Shown one piece after another: positions 9,894-18,905 of a stretch of DNA of 64,000 nucleotides. Below the pieces are notes generated by a model. It searched no databases. It worked only from the letters and a program-made list of their open reading frames with translations, and was not told the DNA's origin. Both the position numbers and the translations under genes were made by a program. Origin of the DNA: Halomonas daqiaonensis (GTDB lineage Bacteria; Pseudomonadota; Gammaproteobacteria; Pseudomonadales; Halomonadaceae); assembly GCF_900109725.1 (NCBI RefSeq), contig NZ_FOBC01000001.1, positions 124,001-188,000 on the forward strand, in the 5' to 3' direction. Position 1 is the first letter of the stretch. Each line of letters opens with the position of its first letter.

Positions 9894-9915
9894 ACCGGCG
9901 CCCTGAGGCGCCGGT
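9894..9915 (-). terminator. Hairpin between aspS and ruvC
   Basis: A perfect 9-bp stem (ACCGGCGCC / GGCGCCGGT) with a 4-nt loop lies 26 bp after the aspS stop. The minus-strand sequence after it (GTCATGTCC) is not T-rich. It is therefore a weak intrinsic terminator at best and may only attenuate read-through into ruvC. Confidence 0.5.
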
Positions 9916-9941
9916 GGGATGACATCGGCTCGGGATCGCCG

Positions 9942-11723
9942 TCACTCGCCGGCGGTTTCCGCCTTGGCCTTCTGCCGCAGCCGGATGTTGAGCTCCTTGA
10001 GTTGCTGGGCATCGACTTCGCTGGGTGCGTCGGTCATCAGGCAAGCGGCACTCTGGGTCTTGGGGAAGGCGATCACTTCGCGAATGCTGCGTGCCCCGGT
10101 CATCAGCATCACCAGACGGTCGAGGCCGAAGGCCAGGCCGCCATGGGGCGGCGCGCCGTATTGCAGGGCGTCGAGCAGGAAGCCGAACTTCTCCCGTGCC
10201 TCCGCCTCGCCGATGCCGAGCACCTCGAGCACCGCACTCTGCATGGCACGGTCGTGGATACGGATCGAGCCGCCGCCCAACTCGGTGCCGTTGAGTACCA
10301 TGTCGTAGGCGCGAGACAGTGCCGCCACCGGATCGGCCTTGAGGGTTTCCACGTCGCAGGCGGGGGCAGTGAAGGGATGATGCAGTGCCTGCATGCGGGC
10401 GCTGCCGTCGTCCTCGAACATCGGGAAGTCGACGACCCACAGCGGCGCCCAGTCGCGTGTGTAGAGGTTGAGGTCCTCGCCGAGCTTGACGCGCAGGGCA
10501 CCGAGTGACTCGTTGACGACGCGCGCCTTGTCGGCACCGAAGAAGACGAGGTCGCCATCCTCGGCGCCGATACGGTCGAGCAATTCCTCGACCACGTTCT
10601 CCATGAACTTGACGATGGGCGACTGCAGCCCCTCGAGGCCCTTGCTGCGGTCGTTGACCTTGATCCAGGCCAGGCCCTTGGCGCCGTAGATACCGACGAA
10701 CCTTGTGTACTCGTCGATCTCCTTGCGCGACAGGCCGGCGCCATTGGGTACCTTGAGCGCGGCCACGCGACCGTCGTCGGCGTTGGCCGGGCCGGAGAAC
10801 ACCTTGAAATCGACCTGCTTCATCAGATCATCGACATCGGTCAGCATCAGCGGAATGCGCAGGTCAGGCTTATCGGAACCATAGCGGCTCATCGCCTCGT
10901 CCCAGCCCATGCGGGGGAAGACCGGCAGCTCGACGTCGAGCACCTCCTTGAACAACTGGCGGACCATCGCTTCGGTGATCGCCATGATGTCCTCCTCCTC
11001 GACGAAGGAGGCCTCGAGGTCAATCTGGGTGAACTCGGGTTGGCGGTCGGCGCGCAGGTCCTCGTCGCGGAAGCACTTGGCGATCTGGTAGTAGCGGTCG
11101 AAACCCGACACCATCAGCAGCTGCTTGAACAGCTGCGGCGACTGCGGCAGGGCGAAGAAGCTGCCCGGATGGGTGCGGCTGGGCACCAGGTAGTCGCGGG
11201 CCCCTTCCGGCGTGGCGCGCGTGAGCACCGGTGTCTCGATGTCGAGAAAGCCCTCTCCCTCGAGGAAGGCGCGCACGCTGTGAGTGATACGCGAACGCAG
11301 CCGTAGCTTTTCGACCATCTCGGGACGGCGCAGGTCGATGTAGCGGTGCTTGAGACGCACCTCCTCCCCCACCTTGCCATGTTCATCGAGCTGGAAAGGG
11401 GGCGTGGCGGCAGTGTTGAGCACCTCGACCTCGCTGGCCAGCACCTCGATCAGCCCCGTGGGCATCTTGGGGTTCTGGGTGCCCTCGGGGCGCAGCCTGG
11501 CGCGGCCGGTGATGCGCAGTACGTACTCGTTGCGGGCACTGTCCGCATTGGCGAAGGCCTCGGCGGTATCGGGGTCGACCACGACCTGGGCGATGCCGTC
11601 GCGATCACGCATGTCGAGGAAGATCACGCCCCCGTGGTCACGGCGGCGATGGACCCAACCGCACAGGGTCACCGTCTGATCCACCAGGGTCTCGTTCAGC
11701 TGGCCGCAATAATGGCTGCGCAT
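9942..11723 (-). CDS. aspS: Aspartyl-tRNA synthetase
   Basis: The 593-aa class II synthetase starts [18 protein letters not shown] and continues with the OB-fold anticodon-binding domain. The catalytic core has motif 2 around [16 protein letters not shown] and motif 3 [16 protein letters not shown], with the bacterial GAD insertion between. It charges tRNA-Asp. The open frame extends 74 codons upstream of the chosen ATG, but that extension is Arg-rich and antisense-like, so 11723 is the start. Whether the enzyme is discriminating or also charges tRNA-Asn cannot be judged here. It lies 50 bp after fmdB. Confidence 0.97.
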   Translation of the reverse strand: MRSHYCGQLNETLVDQTVTLCGWVHRRRDHGGVIFLDMRDRDGIAQVVVDPDTAEAFANADSARNEYVLRITGRARLRPEGTQNPKMPTGLIEVLASEVEVLNTAATPPFQLDEHGKVGEEVRLKHRYIDLRRPEMVEKLRLRSRITHSVRAFLEGEGFLDIETPVLTRATPEGARDYLVPSRTHPGSFFALPQSPQLFKQLLMVSGFDRYYQIAKCFRDEDLRADRQPEFTQIDLEASFVEEEDIMAITEAMVRQLFKEVLDVELPVFPRMGWDEAMSRYGSDKPDLRIPLMLTDVDDLMKQVDFKVFSGPANADDGRVAALKVPNGAGLSRKEIDEYTRFVGIYGAKGLAWIKVNDRSKGLEGLQSPIVKFMENVVEELLDRIGAEDGDLVFFGADKARVVNESLGALRVKLGEDLNLYTRDWAPLWVVDFPMFEDDGSARMQALHHPFTAPACDVETLKADPVAALSRAYDMVLNGTELGGGSIRIHDRAMQSAVLEVLGIGEAEAREKFGFLLDALQYGAPPHGGLAFGLDRLVMLMTGARSIREVIAFPKTQSAACLMTDAPSEVDAQQLKELNIRLRQKAKAETAGE

Positions 11724-11773
11724 GTCAAATCCTGTTTTGTTGCATGAAAGGGGGAAAGGCGGCGTCGGGCGGC

Positions 11774-12028
11774 TCAGGCCGCCGCCCCGTCCTTGCTCGG
11801 CGCCTTGTCGGCCTTGCCGCCTTCGCCGGCCAGGTTCTTCTTGCTGCCGGTCTTGAAATCGGTCTCGTACCAGCCGCCGCCGGCCAGTCGGAACCCGGCG
11901 GCGGAGATCAGGCGGCTGAGCTCGTCCGCCTCGCAGGCCGGACAATCTTTCAGCGGCTCAGCGCTGATCTTCTGAAGCTTCTCCAGGCGGTGGCCGCAAG
12001 CCTTGCACTCGTATTCGTAGATGGGCAT
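11774..12028 (-). CDS. FmdB-family zinc-ribbon protein
   Basis: The 84-aa protein starts [20 protein letters not shown]. Two CxxC pairs (CKAC and CPAC) form the zinc ribbon typical of FmdB/CxxC_CXXC_SSSS proteins. The tail after residue 55 is low-complexity, Lys/Gly/Ala-rich. The molecular role is not established; the family is commonly found just upstream of aspS, as here. The ATG at 12028 is preceded by GGGAGTG at good spacing; the longer open frame upstream is not supported. It is the first gene of the minus-strand aspS-ruv-tol block. Confidence 0.88.
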   Translation of the reverse strand: MPIYEYECKACGHRLEKLQKISAEPLKDCPACEADELSRLISAAGFRLAGGGWYETDFKTGSKKNLAGEGGKADKAPSKDGAAA

Positions 12029-12159
12029 GGTTTGATCACTCCCGATGTACTGACATGTCCCATGGGTCAAGCACGAGCAGGGGAATCCACCGCCTCGCGC
12101 TTGCATTGTGCGATATTGGGCTGGCCCGCGGATAATCCAAGCCTGCCCGAAAGCCGGCT

Positions 12160-12165
12160 ATTATA
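12160..12165 (-). promoter_or_regulatory. Candidate -10 element for the fmdB-aspS operon
   Basis: A perfect TATAAT on the minus strand lies about 130 bp upstream of the fmdB start, in the 212-bp divergent gap with the 12241 gene. No convincing -35 hexamer stands 16-18 bp before it. The same gap must also hold the plus-strand promoter. Confidence 0.35.
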
Positions 12166-12240
12166 GCCTGTCGCGTCGGGTAAGGCCCAGCCCTGCCGTG
12201 GCCTGTTATCCGACTCGTCTGCATCGACAAGGAGCATCGC

Positions 12241-13176
12241 ATGAAAGCCGTCATTCTCGACGCCGCCAGCCTGGGTCCCGACATCGACCTGGCACCGATC
12301 CGCCAGCGTCTCGACACCCTGGATGTGCATGACCTGAGCACGCGTGAACAGGCCGCCGAGCGCATCGGCGGCGCCGAGGTAGCCATCGTCAACAAGGTGG
12401 TGCTCGATGCCGAAACCCTCGACGCCCTGCCCTCGCTCAAGCTGATCTGCGTGCTGGCCACCGGCACCAACAATATCGACATGGCCGCGGCCGAACGCCT
12501 GGGCATCGCCGTGAAGAATGTCACCGCCTACGGCACGGCCAGTGTGGCCCAGCACACCCTGATGTTAATGCTGGCTCTGGCCACCCGACTGCCCCTCTAT
12601 CAGCGCGACGTTGCCGAGGGGCGTTGGAACGACAGCCCCTTCTTTTGCCTGATGGATCACACGACCCTGCAGTTGGAAGGCAAGCGGCTGGTGATCGTCG
12701 GCCAGGGGGAACTGGGCTCGAAGGTGGCACGTCTTGCCCAGGCCTTCGGCATGCATGTCGATTTCGCCGCACGACCTGGCAACGAGATCCATGACAGCCG
12801 CCCTGGCCTGCGTGAACTGGCGCCCGAGGCGGACGTGATCAGCCTGCACTGCCCCCTAACCGAGGCCACCCACCACCTGGTGAATACCGAACTGCTGGCC
12901 ACCCTCAAGCCGGACGCCCTGCTGGTCAACTGTGCCCGGGGCGGGATTATCGACGAGGAGGCGGCTCTCGAGGCCCTGCGCCAGAACCGCCTGGGCGGGC
13001 TCGGCGTCGACGTGCTGCCCAAGGAGCCGCCTCGCGAGGGCCATCCGCTGCTCGATGCCTTGGGCGAGCCGCTCAATCTGATCGTCACGCCGCACAACGC
13101 CTGGATCACCCCCGAGGCCCGCCAGTGCATCGTGGCCCTCACCGCCGACAACCTGCGTGACTGGCAGGAAGGCTGA
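12241..13176 (+). CDS. D-isomer-specific 2-hydroxyacid dehydrogenase (glycerate dehydrogenase-like)
   Basis: The 311-aa NAD-dependent dehydrogenase has the Rossmann signature VIVGQGELGSKVARLAQAFG (GxGxxG variant). The catalytic Arg is in NCARGGIIDEEAAL, the Glu in VDVLPKEPP and the His in IVTPHNAWIT. The likely reaction is interconversion of hydroxypyruvate and glycerate or a similar 2-oxo/2-hydroxy acid pair; the true substrate is not deducible. AAGGAG precedes the ATG. It is 14 bp upstream of a ribokinase-like gene, so it probably belongs to a sugar/nucleoside salvage operon. Confidence 0.88.
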   Translation: MKAVILDAASLGPDIDLAPIRQRLDTLDVHDLSTREQAAERIGGAEVAIVNKVVLDAETLDALPSLKLICVLATGTNNIDMAAAERLGIAVKNVTAYGTASVAQHTLMLMLALATRLPLYQRDVAEGRWNDSPFFCLMDHTTLQLEGKRLVIVGQGELGSKVARLAQAFGMHVDFAARPGNEIHDSRPGLRELAPEADVISLHCPLTEATHHLVNTELLATLKPDALLVNCARGGIIDEEAALEALRQNRLGGLGVDVLPKEPPREGHPLLDALGEPLNLIVTPHNAWITPEARQCIVALTADNLRDWQEG

Positions 13177-13190
13177 GCACGGAGGCTCGC

Positions 13191-14123
13191 ATGCTGCACA
13201 ACTTCGGCTCCATCAATCTGGACCACTTCTACCGCGTTCCCCATCTGGTGCGTCCCGGCGAGACCCTGGCCAGCCGCGATTATCGGGTCGGCCTGGGAGG
13301 CAAGGGCGCCAACCAGTCGCTGGCCATGGCACGCGCCGGTGGGCGGGTCCGCCACTGGGGCCGCCTGGGTCGCCAGGACGCCTGGGTCCGTGACCTGCTG
13401 GAGCATGCCGGAGTGGAGGTGGAGGCGATTGCCCTGGTCGACGAGCCTAGCGGCCACGCCATTATTCAGGTCGACCAGCGTGGCGAGAACGCCATCATCC
13501 TCTTTCCCGGTGCTAACCACGGCACCACGGAACAGGTCCTCGACGAGCATTTCGCCGCGGCCTCACCCGGGGACTGGTTGCTGGCCCAGAACGAGTGCAA
13601 TGCCCTGCCGGGGGTGCTGGAACGCGCCGCCGAGGCCGGCCTGAACATCGCCTTCAACCCGGCACCCATGAGCGATGCGGTGCTGGAGCTGCCCCTGGCC
13701 CACTGCCGGCTGCTGTTCGTCAATCGCGGCGAGGCCGCCTGGCTGGCCGGCCTGGACGAGGCCTCCCCGACCGAGGCCCTGCTTGACGGCCTAGCCCGTC
13801 GCCTGCCCACCTGCGAGATGGTGCTGACGCTCGGTGGTGACGGCGCCTGGTACCAGGCCGGCGATGAACGCCACTTCCAGCCGGCCCTGCCGGTCACGCC
13901 GTTGGATACGACAGCGGCCGGTGATACCTTCATTGGCTATTACCTGGCCGCCCTGCAGCAGGGACGGCCGGTGACAGACTGCCTAACATGGGCCGCCACC
14001 GCTGCCGCCCTGGGCGTCATGGTCGCCGGCGCCGCCGAGAGCATCCCCGAGGCGACGGAGGTCGAGCGCGCGCTGCGCGATGGCATCCCCACACCCGACC
14101 GCCGCGACAAGGAGACATCTTGA
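13191..14123 (+). CDS. rbsK: PfkB-family carbohydrate kinase, probable ribokinase
   Basis: The 310-aa PfkB kinase has the N-terminal signature GLGGKGANQSLAMARAG near residue 32. The C-terminal signature is DTTAAGDTFIGYYLAAL, whose Asp is the catalytic base near residue 242. The order and motifs match ribokinases, which phosphorylate ribose at C5. Its position directly before a nucleoside hydrolase, with a 4-bp overlap, suggests that it consumes ribose released from nucleosides. A GGAGG is placed correctly before the ATG. Another sugar substrate is possible. Confidence 0.85.
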   Translation: MLHNFGSINLDHFYRVPHLVRPGETLASRDYRVGLGGKGANQSLAMARAGGRVRHWGRLGRQDAWVRDLLEHAGVEVEAIALVDEPSGHAIIQVDQRGENAIILFPGANHGTTEQVLDEHFAAASPGDWLLAQNECNALPGVLERAAEAGLNIAFNPAPMSDAVLELPLAHCRLLFVNRGEAAWLAGLDEASPTEALLDGLARRLPTCEMVLTLGGDGAWYQAGDERHFQPALPVTPLDTTAAGDTFIGYYLAALQQGRPVTDCLTWAATAAALGVMVAGAAESIPEATEVERALRDGIPTPDRRDKETS

Positions 14124-15064
14124 GCCATCCGATCATCTTCGATACCGATCCGGGCATCGATGACGCCCAGGCCATCGCCATCGCCCTGCGTCATCCCGAA
14201 CTCGAGCTGCTGGGTCTGACCACCACCTACGGCAACGTCGACGTGGAGACCGCCACCCACAATGCCCTGCTGCTTTCCGAGCTTGCCGGGCGGGCCGATG
14301 TCCCGGTCGCCCAGGGCGCCGCGGCGCCACTGGTCAAGGCGCGTCATCCACCGCCCGCTCATATTCACGGCATCAACGGCCTGGGCGATATCGAGCTGCC
14401 GACGGTCAAGGGCAAGGCCGATCCACGAAGCGCGCCGCAGTTCATCGTCGATACTCTCAATGCCCGGCCCGGCGAGGTCACCCTGGTGGCGGTGGGCCCG
14501 GTGGGCAACCTGGCCGCGGCTCTGCAACTCGACCCGACCATCACCCGCAAGGTCAAGCAGGTGGTGATCATGGGCGGCTCGATTCGCGAGGGGGGCAACG
14601 TCACTCCGGTGGCCGAGGCCAACATGTTCAACGACCCGGACGCCGCCGCGCGAGTGCTTACCGCCGGTTGGCCGCTGACCCTGGTGGGGCTGGACGTCAC
14701 CCATCGCTGCGTACTCACCGGAGCGCACATGGCGCGCATCGCGGCCGGCCAGGGCGCACTCGGCAAGGTGCTGGCGGGCAGTTATGGCTTCTACCGGGAC
14801 TTCTACCGGCAGTTCCTGGGTATCGATGGCTGCTGCCCCCACGACAGCTGTGCTCTGGCCTGGCTGTTGCGTCCCGAGCTATTCACCACAGACCGCGGCC
14901 ACCTTAGCGTGGCTACCTCGGGCGATGCCGAGGGCCAGACGATCTTCGCCCCGGAGGATCGCGGGTTCATCGAGACGCGCTGGTCCCGCAATCCGCTGGT
15001 GGAGGTCTGCCTGGGCGTTGACGGCGAGGCCGTTAGCGACTGGATCGCCGATACCCTGGCCTGA
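14120..15064 (+). CDS. Inosine-uridine-preferring nucleoside hydrolase
   Basis: The protein of about 314 aa starts with a TTG codon that overlaps the stop of the kinase gene (TTGA) and is preceded by AAGGAG. The calcium-binding DTDPGIDDAQA motif is at residues 8-18 and the distal HDSCALAWLL motif carries the Asp ligand; both define the IU-nucleoside hydrolase family. It cleaves the N-glycosidic bond of ribonucleosides to a base and ribose. An upstream ATG (13988) would add 44 Arg-rich residues read from the kinase gene in another frame and is rejected. No transporter for nucleosides is adjacent. Confidence 0.93.
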   Translation: MSHPIIFDTDPGIDDAQAIAIALRHPELELLGLTTTYGNVDVETATHNALLLSELAGRADVPVAQGAAAPLVKARHPPPAHIHGINGLGDIELPTVKGKADPRSAPQFIVDTLNARPGEVTLVAVGPVGNLAAALQLDPTITRKVKQVVIMGGSIREGGNVTPVAEANMFNDPDAAARVLTAGWPLTLVGLDVTHRCVLTGAHMARIAAGQGALGKVLAGSYGFYRDFYRQFLGIDGCCPHDSCALAWLLRPELFTTDRGHLSVATSGDAEGQTIFAPEDRGFIETRWSRNPLVEVCLGVDGEAVSDWIADTLA

Positions 15065-15077
15065 CAGCCGGCAATCG

Positions 15078-15114
15078 AACCGGTGCGTCACTAGCGACAA
15101 GCATCGCACCGGTT
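15078..15114. terminator. Hairpin between convergent nucleoside hydrolase and acyP genes
   Basis: A perfect 10-bp inverted repeat (AACCGGTGCG / CGCACCGGTT) with a 17-nt loop fills the gap between two convergent genes. There is no T-run on either side. It is positioned as a shared terminator, possibly of the hairpin-only type. Confidence 0.45.
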
Positions 15115-15124
15115 GCTGATGGCG

Positions 15125-15397
15125 CTAGCCGGTGCGGAAATCATCCGGCTCGTGGGTATCGATCACCGCGAATTCCACATGGGTGACCCGGGCATTCTCC
15201 GGCCCCTCCCACAGCCACTCGGCGAGTCGCTTGACCGCCTCGCGCTCGCCGCACATCAGCACCTCGACTCGTCCGTCCGGCAGATTGATCGCATGGCCGG
15301 TGATCCCGGCCTTGAGGGCCTGCTCCTGAGTCGCCCCGCGGTACCAGACACCCTGAACCTTGCCGGTCACCAGCGCTCTCGCGCAGCACTTTTCCAT
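15125..15397 (-). CDS. acyP: Acylphosphatase
   Basis: The 90-aa protein has the acylphosphatase signature GKVQGVWYRGATQEQA with the catalytic Arg, and the Asn in GHAINLPDGRVEV. The enzyme hydrolyses carboxyl-phosphate bonds of acylphosphates. The second ATG at 15397 is preferred because AAGGAG lies six bases before it, while it directly abuts the first ATG at 15403. It is monocistronic by layout. Confidence 0.95.
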   Translation of the reverse strand: MEKCCARALVTGKVQGVWYRGATQEQALKAGITGHAINLPDGRVEVLMCGEREAVKRLAEWLWEGPENARVTHVEFAVIDTHEPDDFRTG

Positions 15398-15611
15398 GGC
15401 CATCTCCTTTCTCGTCGATCAGATCGCATGGTCCTTTCTACCAGCCGGATGCGACCCCGACCAGCCGTCGGGCCTTCCCGTCCGAGGAACGATGCCCTAG
15501 TCTTGTCCCTATCCCCGGACGCCACACGGCCACAAGCTCTTCGCGGCCGAGGATCGCCCTACCCGGGACACCACAACCACAATATGATCATCCTCACGAG
15601 GGAGTTACAGC

Positions 15612-16658
15612 ATGCCAGTCTTCGACCACCCCGAGTTCGACCACCATCAGCAGGTCGTCTTCGGCAGCGACGAGGCGAGCGGGTTGCGCGCCATCATCGC
15701 CATCCATGACACCACCCGCGGCCCGTCCCTGGGGGGCCTGCGCATCTTTCCCTATGCCAGTGATGCCGAAGCACTGACCGACGTGCTGCGCCTCTCCCGC
15801 GGCATGACCTACAAGTCAGCCCTCGCCGACCTGCCACTGGGTGGCGGCAAGGCGGTGATCATCGCCGACCCTCACCGTGACAAGACACCCGGTCTGCTAC
15901 TCGCCATGGGCCGCCTGGTCGATTCTCTGGGCGGCGCCTATATCACCGCCGAAGACTCCGGTACCAGCGAGGCCGACATGCGGCTCATCGCCGAGGCCAC
16001 CGAACACGTCGGCGGCCTGCCACGCCATGGCAGTGCCTCGGGCGATCCTTCGCCCTTTACGGCCTGGGGAGTGTTCTGCGCACTGAAGAGTGCCGTCCGC
16101 CATCGCCTGGGGCGCGAGGATCTCGCGGACGTGCGGGTGGCGGTGCAGGGAGTCGGCAATGTCGGGGCCCACCTGGCGCGACACCTCCACGCCGCCGGCG
16201 CCCGGCTGGTGCTGACCGATGTCGATGCCGCCGCCCTGGCTCAAATCGCCGAGGAGCTCGGTGCCGAGACGGTGACACCGGCGGCGATCGCCGATGCCGA
16301 GGTCGATGTCTTCGCCCCTTGTGCCTTGGGGGCCGCCCTCTCGGAAGCGGTGGTCGACCGCCTGCAGGCAAGGGTGGTATGCGGCGCCGCCAACAACCAG
16401 CTGGCCACCCCCGCCGTTGCCGAGCGCCTGATGGCTCGCGGCATTCTCTACACCCCGGACTATGTGGCCAACGCCGGCGGGGTGATCGAGATCGCCTGGC
16501 AGCGCCGTGACGATTACCGCCGCGATGCGGTGATGAGGCATATCGAGGGAATCGGGACCACCCTGGACGAGATCTTCGCCCGTGCCGACCGCGATCGGCT
16601 CAGTCCAGCCACCGTGGCCGACGACCTGGCCAGGGAGCGCTTCCGCCCTGCCAATTGA
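15612..16658 (+). CDS. Glu/Leu/Phe/Val-family amino acid dehydrogenase (leucine/phenylalanine type)
   Basis: The 348-aa protein has the catalytic glycine-rich segment LPLGGGKAVI with the active-site Lys near residue 79. The Rossmann motif VQGVGNVGAHLARHL is near residue 177 and the C-terminal YVANAGGVIEIA motif is intact. It oxidatively deaminates a branched-chain or aromatic amino acid to the 2-oxo acid with NAD+. The length and GGG signature fit leucine dehydrogenase or phenylalanine dehydrogenase rather than glutamate dehydrogenase; specificity is not readable. GAGGGAG precedes the ATG. About 208 bp upstream hold no other gene. Confidence 0.88.
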   Translation: MPVFDHPEFDHHQQVVFGSDEASGLRAIIAIHDTTRGPSLGGLRIFPYASDAEALTDVLRLSRGMTYKSALADLPLGGGKAVIIADPHRDKTPGLLLAMGRLVDSLGGAYITAEDSGTSEADMRLIAEATEHVGGLPRHGSASGDPSPFTAWGVFCALKSAVRHRLGREDLADVRVAVQGVGNVGAHLARHLHAAGARLVLTDVDAAALAQIAEELGAETVTPAAIADAEVDVFAPCALGAALSEAVVDRLQARVVCGAANNQLATPAVAERLMARGILYTPDYVANAGGVIEIAWQRRDDYRRDAVMRHIEGIGTTLDEIFARADRDRLSPATVADDLARERFRPAN

Positions 16659-16685
16659 GGCGCACTCTCGTATCCTGATATCACC

Positions 16686-16713
16686 AAGAAGGTCGGCCAT
16701 CGCAGGCCTTCTT
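16686..16713. terminator. Weak inverted repeat between convergent genes
   Basis: AAGAAGG and CCTTCTT form a 7-bp stem with a 14-nt loop in the 76-bp gap between the dehydrogenase gene and yihY. The base composition is unusual for a strong terminator and the T-tract is poor. Only its position makes it plausible. Confidence 0.3.
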
Positions 16714-16734
16714 GTCTTGGTACGGCGGTATCGC

Positions 16735-17661
16735 TCAGTGCTCCAGCAGCTCGTGGCGGACCAGCACCGCGGAATTTCGCGGCACTACCATCTTGCCTGC
16801 CGCCAGCAGGTGGCACTTGGTGAAGGCGGCCCCGAACAGCAGGATCAGCGAACTGTAGTAGACCCACAGCAGGATCATCACCACCGACCCGGCCGCACCG
16901 TAGGTGGAGGCCGTGGCCGTGTAGGCCAGATAGATGGCAATACCCGAGCGACCGATGGTGAAGAGCAAGGCGGTAACGACGGCGCCGACCAGCACGTCAT
17001 GCCAGCGAAGCACCACGTCCGGCAGGACCTTGAAGATGGTGGCAAAGAGCGCGGCGATCACCGCCAGCGAGACCAGGAACTCGGCACCGGTGGTCAGGAA
17101 ACCGACGAAGGGCAGCAGGTCGTCTGCCGCCTGCAGCATGGCCCGTATCGCCACCCCGAGGACCAGCGACACCAGCAGGATGAAGCCGATGGAGAGCACC
17201 ACGGTCAGTGACAGCAGGCGGTTCTTGATGAACTTGAGGGCACTGTTGCTGCTGGGCCTGGCCGTCACGCCCCAGAGAGTGTTCAGCGAGAATTGCATCT
17301 GGGCGAAGACGGTGGTGGCACCGACCACCAGCGCCCCCACCCCGAGCAGGGTCGGCATCAGGCCAGACTCCTCGATGCGTGACTGAGCAACCGCCTGCTC
17401 GATGGCGGCGGCGGCGTCAAGGCCCATGGTGCCCTGCAACTGGGCGACGATCTGTCCATGGGCCGCTTCTTCACCAAGCACCACGCCGATTACCGTCACG
17501 GCGATGATCATCGTGGGTGCCAGGGAAAAGAGCGTATAGAAGGCCAGCGAGCCAGCGTAGCTGAAGGCGTTGCGCTCGAGCCAGAGCTTCGCGGCACCCT
17601 GCACTACCTTCCCCCAGAACAGTGTCGCGTCCCTGATGGTCGTCATACTCGCCTTGATCAT
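16735..17661 (-). CDS. yihY: YihY/BrkB-family inner-membrane protein
   Basis: The roughly 308-aa polytopic protein has the family start FSYAGSLAFYTLFSLAPTMI and about six transmembrane helices. The conserved TVFAQMQFSLNTLWGV region lies mid-protein and SVVMILLWVYYSSLILLFGA near the C-terminus. It belongs to the UPF0761/YihY group formerly mis-called ribonuclease BN; no enzymatic role is established. A long upstream extension of the open frame is not conserved and is omitted; the ATG at 17661 has a GGGGAA upstream. It is divergent from the NadM-Nudix gene. Confidence 0.88.
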   Translation of the reverse strand: MIKASMTTIRDATLFWGKVVQGAAKLWLERNAFSYAGSLAFYTLFSLAPTMIIAVTVIGVVLGEEAAHGQIVAQLQGTMGLDAAAAIEQAVAQSRIEESGLMPTLLGVGALVVGATTVFAQMQFSLNTLWGVTARPSSNSALKFIKNRLLSLTVVLSIGFILLVSLVLGVAIRAMLQAADDLLPFVGFLTTGAEFLVSLAVIAALFATIFKVLPDVVLRWHDVLVGAVVTALLFTIGRSGIAIYLAYTATASTYGAAGSVVMILLWVYYSSLILLFGAAFTKCHLLAAGKMVVPRNSAVLVRHELLEH

Positions 17662-17801
17662 TCCGTTCCCCGTATCCCTTTCATTTTCTTCAGCATACCG
17701 GAATGCAGCCGCGTTCGCCGACGGTGGTCCGGATTGCAGCTGACGACTGGCCTGACCATAATGGGCTCCGCCCATTCCTGCCTCTCTCCCCAGGAGCGAC
17801 C

Positions 17802-18893
17802 ATGACCGCACCACCGGAGCCCGACAGCCCTCGCGACTTCGATTGCCTGGTGTTCATCGGCCGTTTCCAGCCGCCTCATCTGGGGCATCTGGCGGTGATC
17901 CGCGAGGCCCTGCGCCATGCGCGCCAGGTCATCGTACTGGTGGGTTCCGCCTGGCAGGCACGCTCACTGCGTAACCCGTGGCACTATGAGGAACGCCTGG
18001 GTATGCTGCGTAGCGCCTTCGAGGAGGAGGAAAATGCCCGGCTGGAGGTCGTGCCGCTGCTCGACGCTCTCTATAACAACGATGTCTGGGTGCGCGATGT
18101 CCAGCGCAAGGTGCGCGACATCGCCAGCCCCGAACACGCCCGACTGCCGCGCATCGGCCTGATCGGCGCCAGTCGAGGTCAATCCAGTTACTACCTCGCA
18201 CTCTTCCCGCAGTGGGAATCGGTCAGCGTGCCCCTGGTGGAGGGCATTTCGGCCAGCCGCATCCGTGAGCGGCTGTTCCGTTCCGCGTCATCGGCGGATG
18301 ACTACCTGAACACCCATGCGGCCCATGACCTGCCTCCCGGGGTGGTGGCACGGATTCGCGACTTCCTGGATGAGGCGTCCTGCGATCAGCTGGTCGAGGA
18401 ACAGCATCTGCTGGACCAGTACCGCCAGGCCTGGTCCCAGGCCCCCTACCCGCCGATCTTCGTCACCGTGAATGCCGTGGTGGTGCAGTCCGGGCACGTG
18501 CTGCTGGTCCGGCGGACGGCCGCGCCCGGCAAGGGGCTCTACGCCCTGCCCGGCGGCTTCATCAGCCCCCATGAACGACTGATGGACGCCTGCCTGAGAG
18601 AGTTGCGCGAGCGGGTACGCCTCAAGGTGCCTGAGGCCGTGCTAAAGGGCTCGCTGCGCGGCCAGAAGCTCTTCGACGAACCCCATCGCAGCTGGCGTGG
18701 ACGTACCCTCGCCGAGGCCTTCTACTTCGCCCTGCGTCCCGAACAGCAGTTGCCCCGGCTCAAGCCGGTAAAGGGCGGTGACCATGCTCGCTGGGTCCCC
18801 CTGGCCGACCTCGACCCGGAGAGCCTGTTCGAGGACCATTTCTTCATCATCCAGGACTTCCTGGGGCTGCCCACCGATTTTGGCAGATCGTGA
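17802..18893 (+). CDS. Bifunctional NMN adenylyltransferase / Nudix hydrolase
   Basis: The 363-aa fusion has an N-terminal nucleotidyltransferase domain (residues about 10-190) with FIGRFQPPHLGHLAVI and the ISASRIRERL motif typical of NadM. A C-terminal Nudix domain follows (about 215-355). It should make NAD+ from NMN and ATP, while the Nudix half in relatives hydrolyses ADP-ribose. The Nudix box reads GGFISPHERLMDACLREL followed by RERVRL, so one of the paired Glu residues of the consensus REUXEEXGU is Arg. Hydrolase activity may therefore be weakened. The start at 17802 follows CAGGAG. Confidence 0.9.
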   Translation: MTAPPEPDSPRDFDCLVFIGRFQPPHLGHLAVIREALRHARQVIVLVGSAWQARSLRNPWHYEERLGMLRSAFEEEENARLEVVPLLDALYNNDVWVRDVQRKVRDIASPEHARLPRIGLIGASRGQSSYYLALFPQWESVSVPLVEGISASRIRERLFRSASSADDYLNTHAAHDLPPGVVARIRDFLDEASCDQLVEEQHLLDQYRQAWSQAPYPPIFVTVNAVVVQSGHVLLVRRTAAPGKGLYALPGGFISPHERLMDACLRELRERVRLKVPEAVLKGSLRGQKLFDEPHRSWRGRTLAEAFYFALRPEQQLPRLKPVKGGDHARWVPLADLDPESLFEDHFFIIQDFLGLPTDFGRS

Positions 18894-18905
18894 GTCGGCT
18901 GAGAC

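Noticed and set aside
9811-10012. Possible remnant of a yebC gene between aspS and ruvC
   Set aside because: A short minus-strand reading ending INAEFTDDVLDPLD looked protein-like, but it has no start, overlaps aspS out of frame and does not match YebC.
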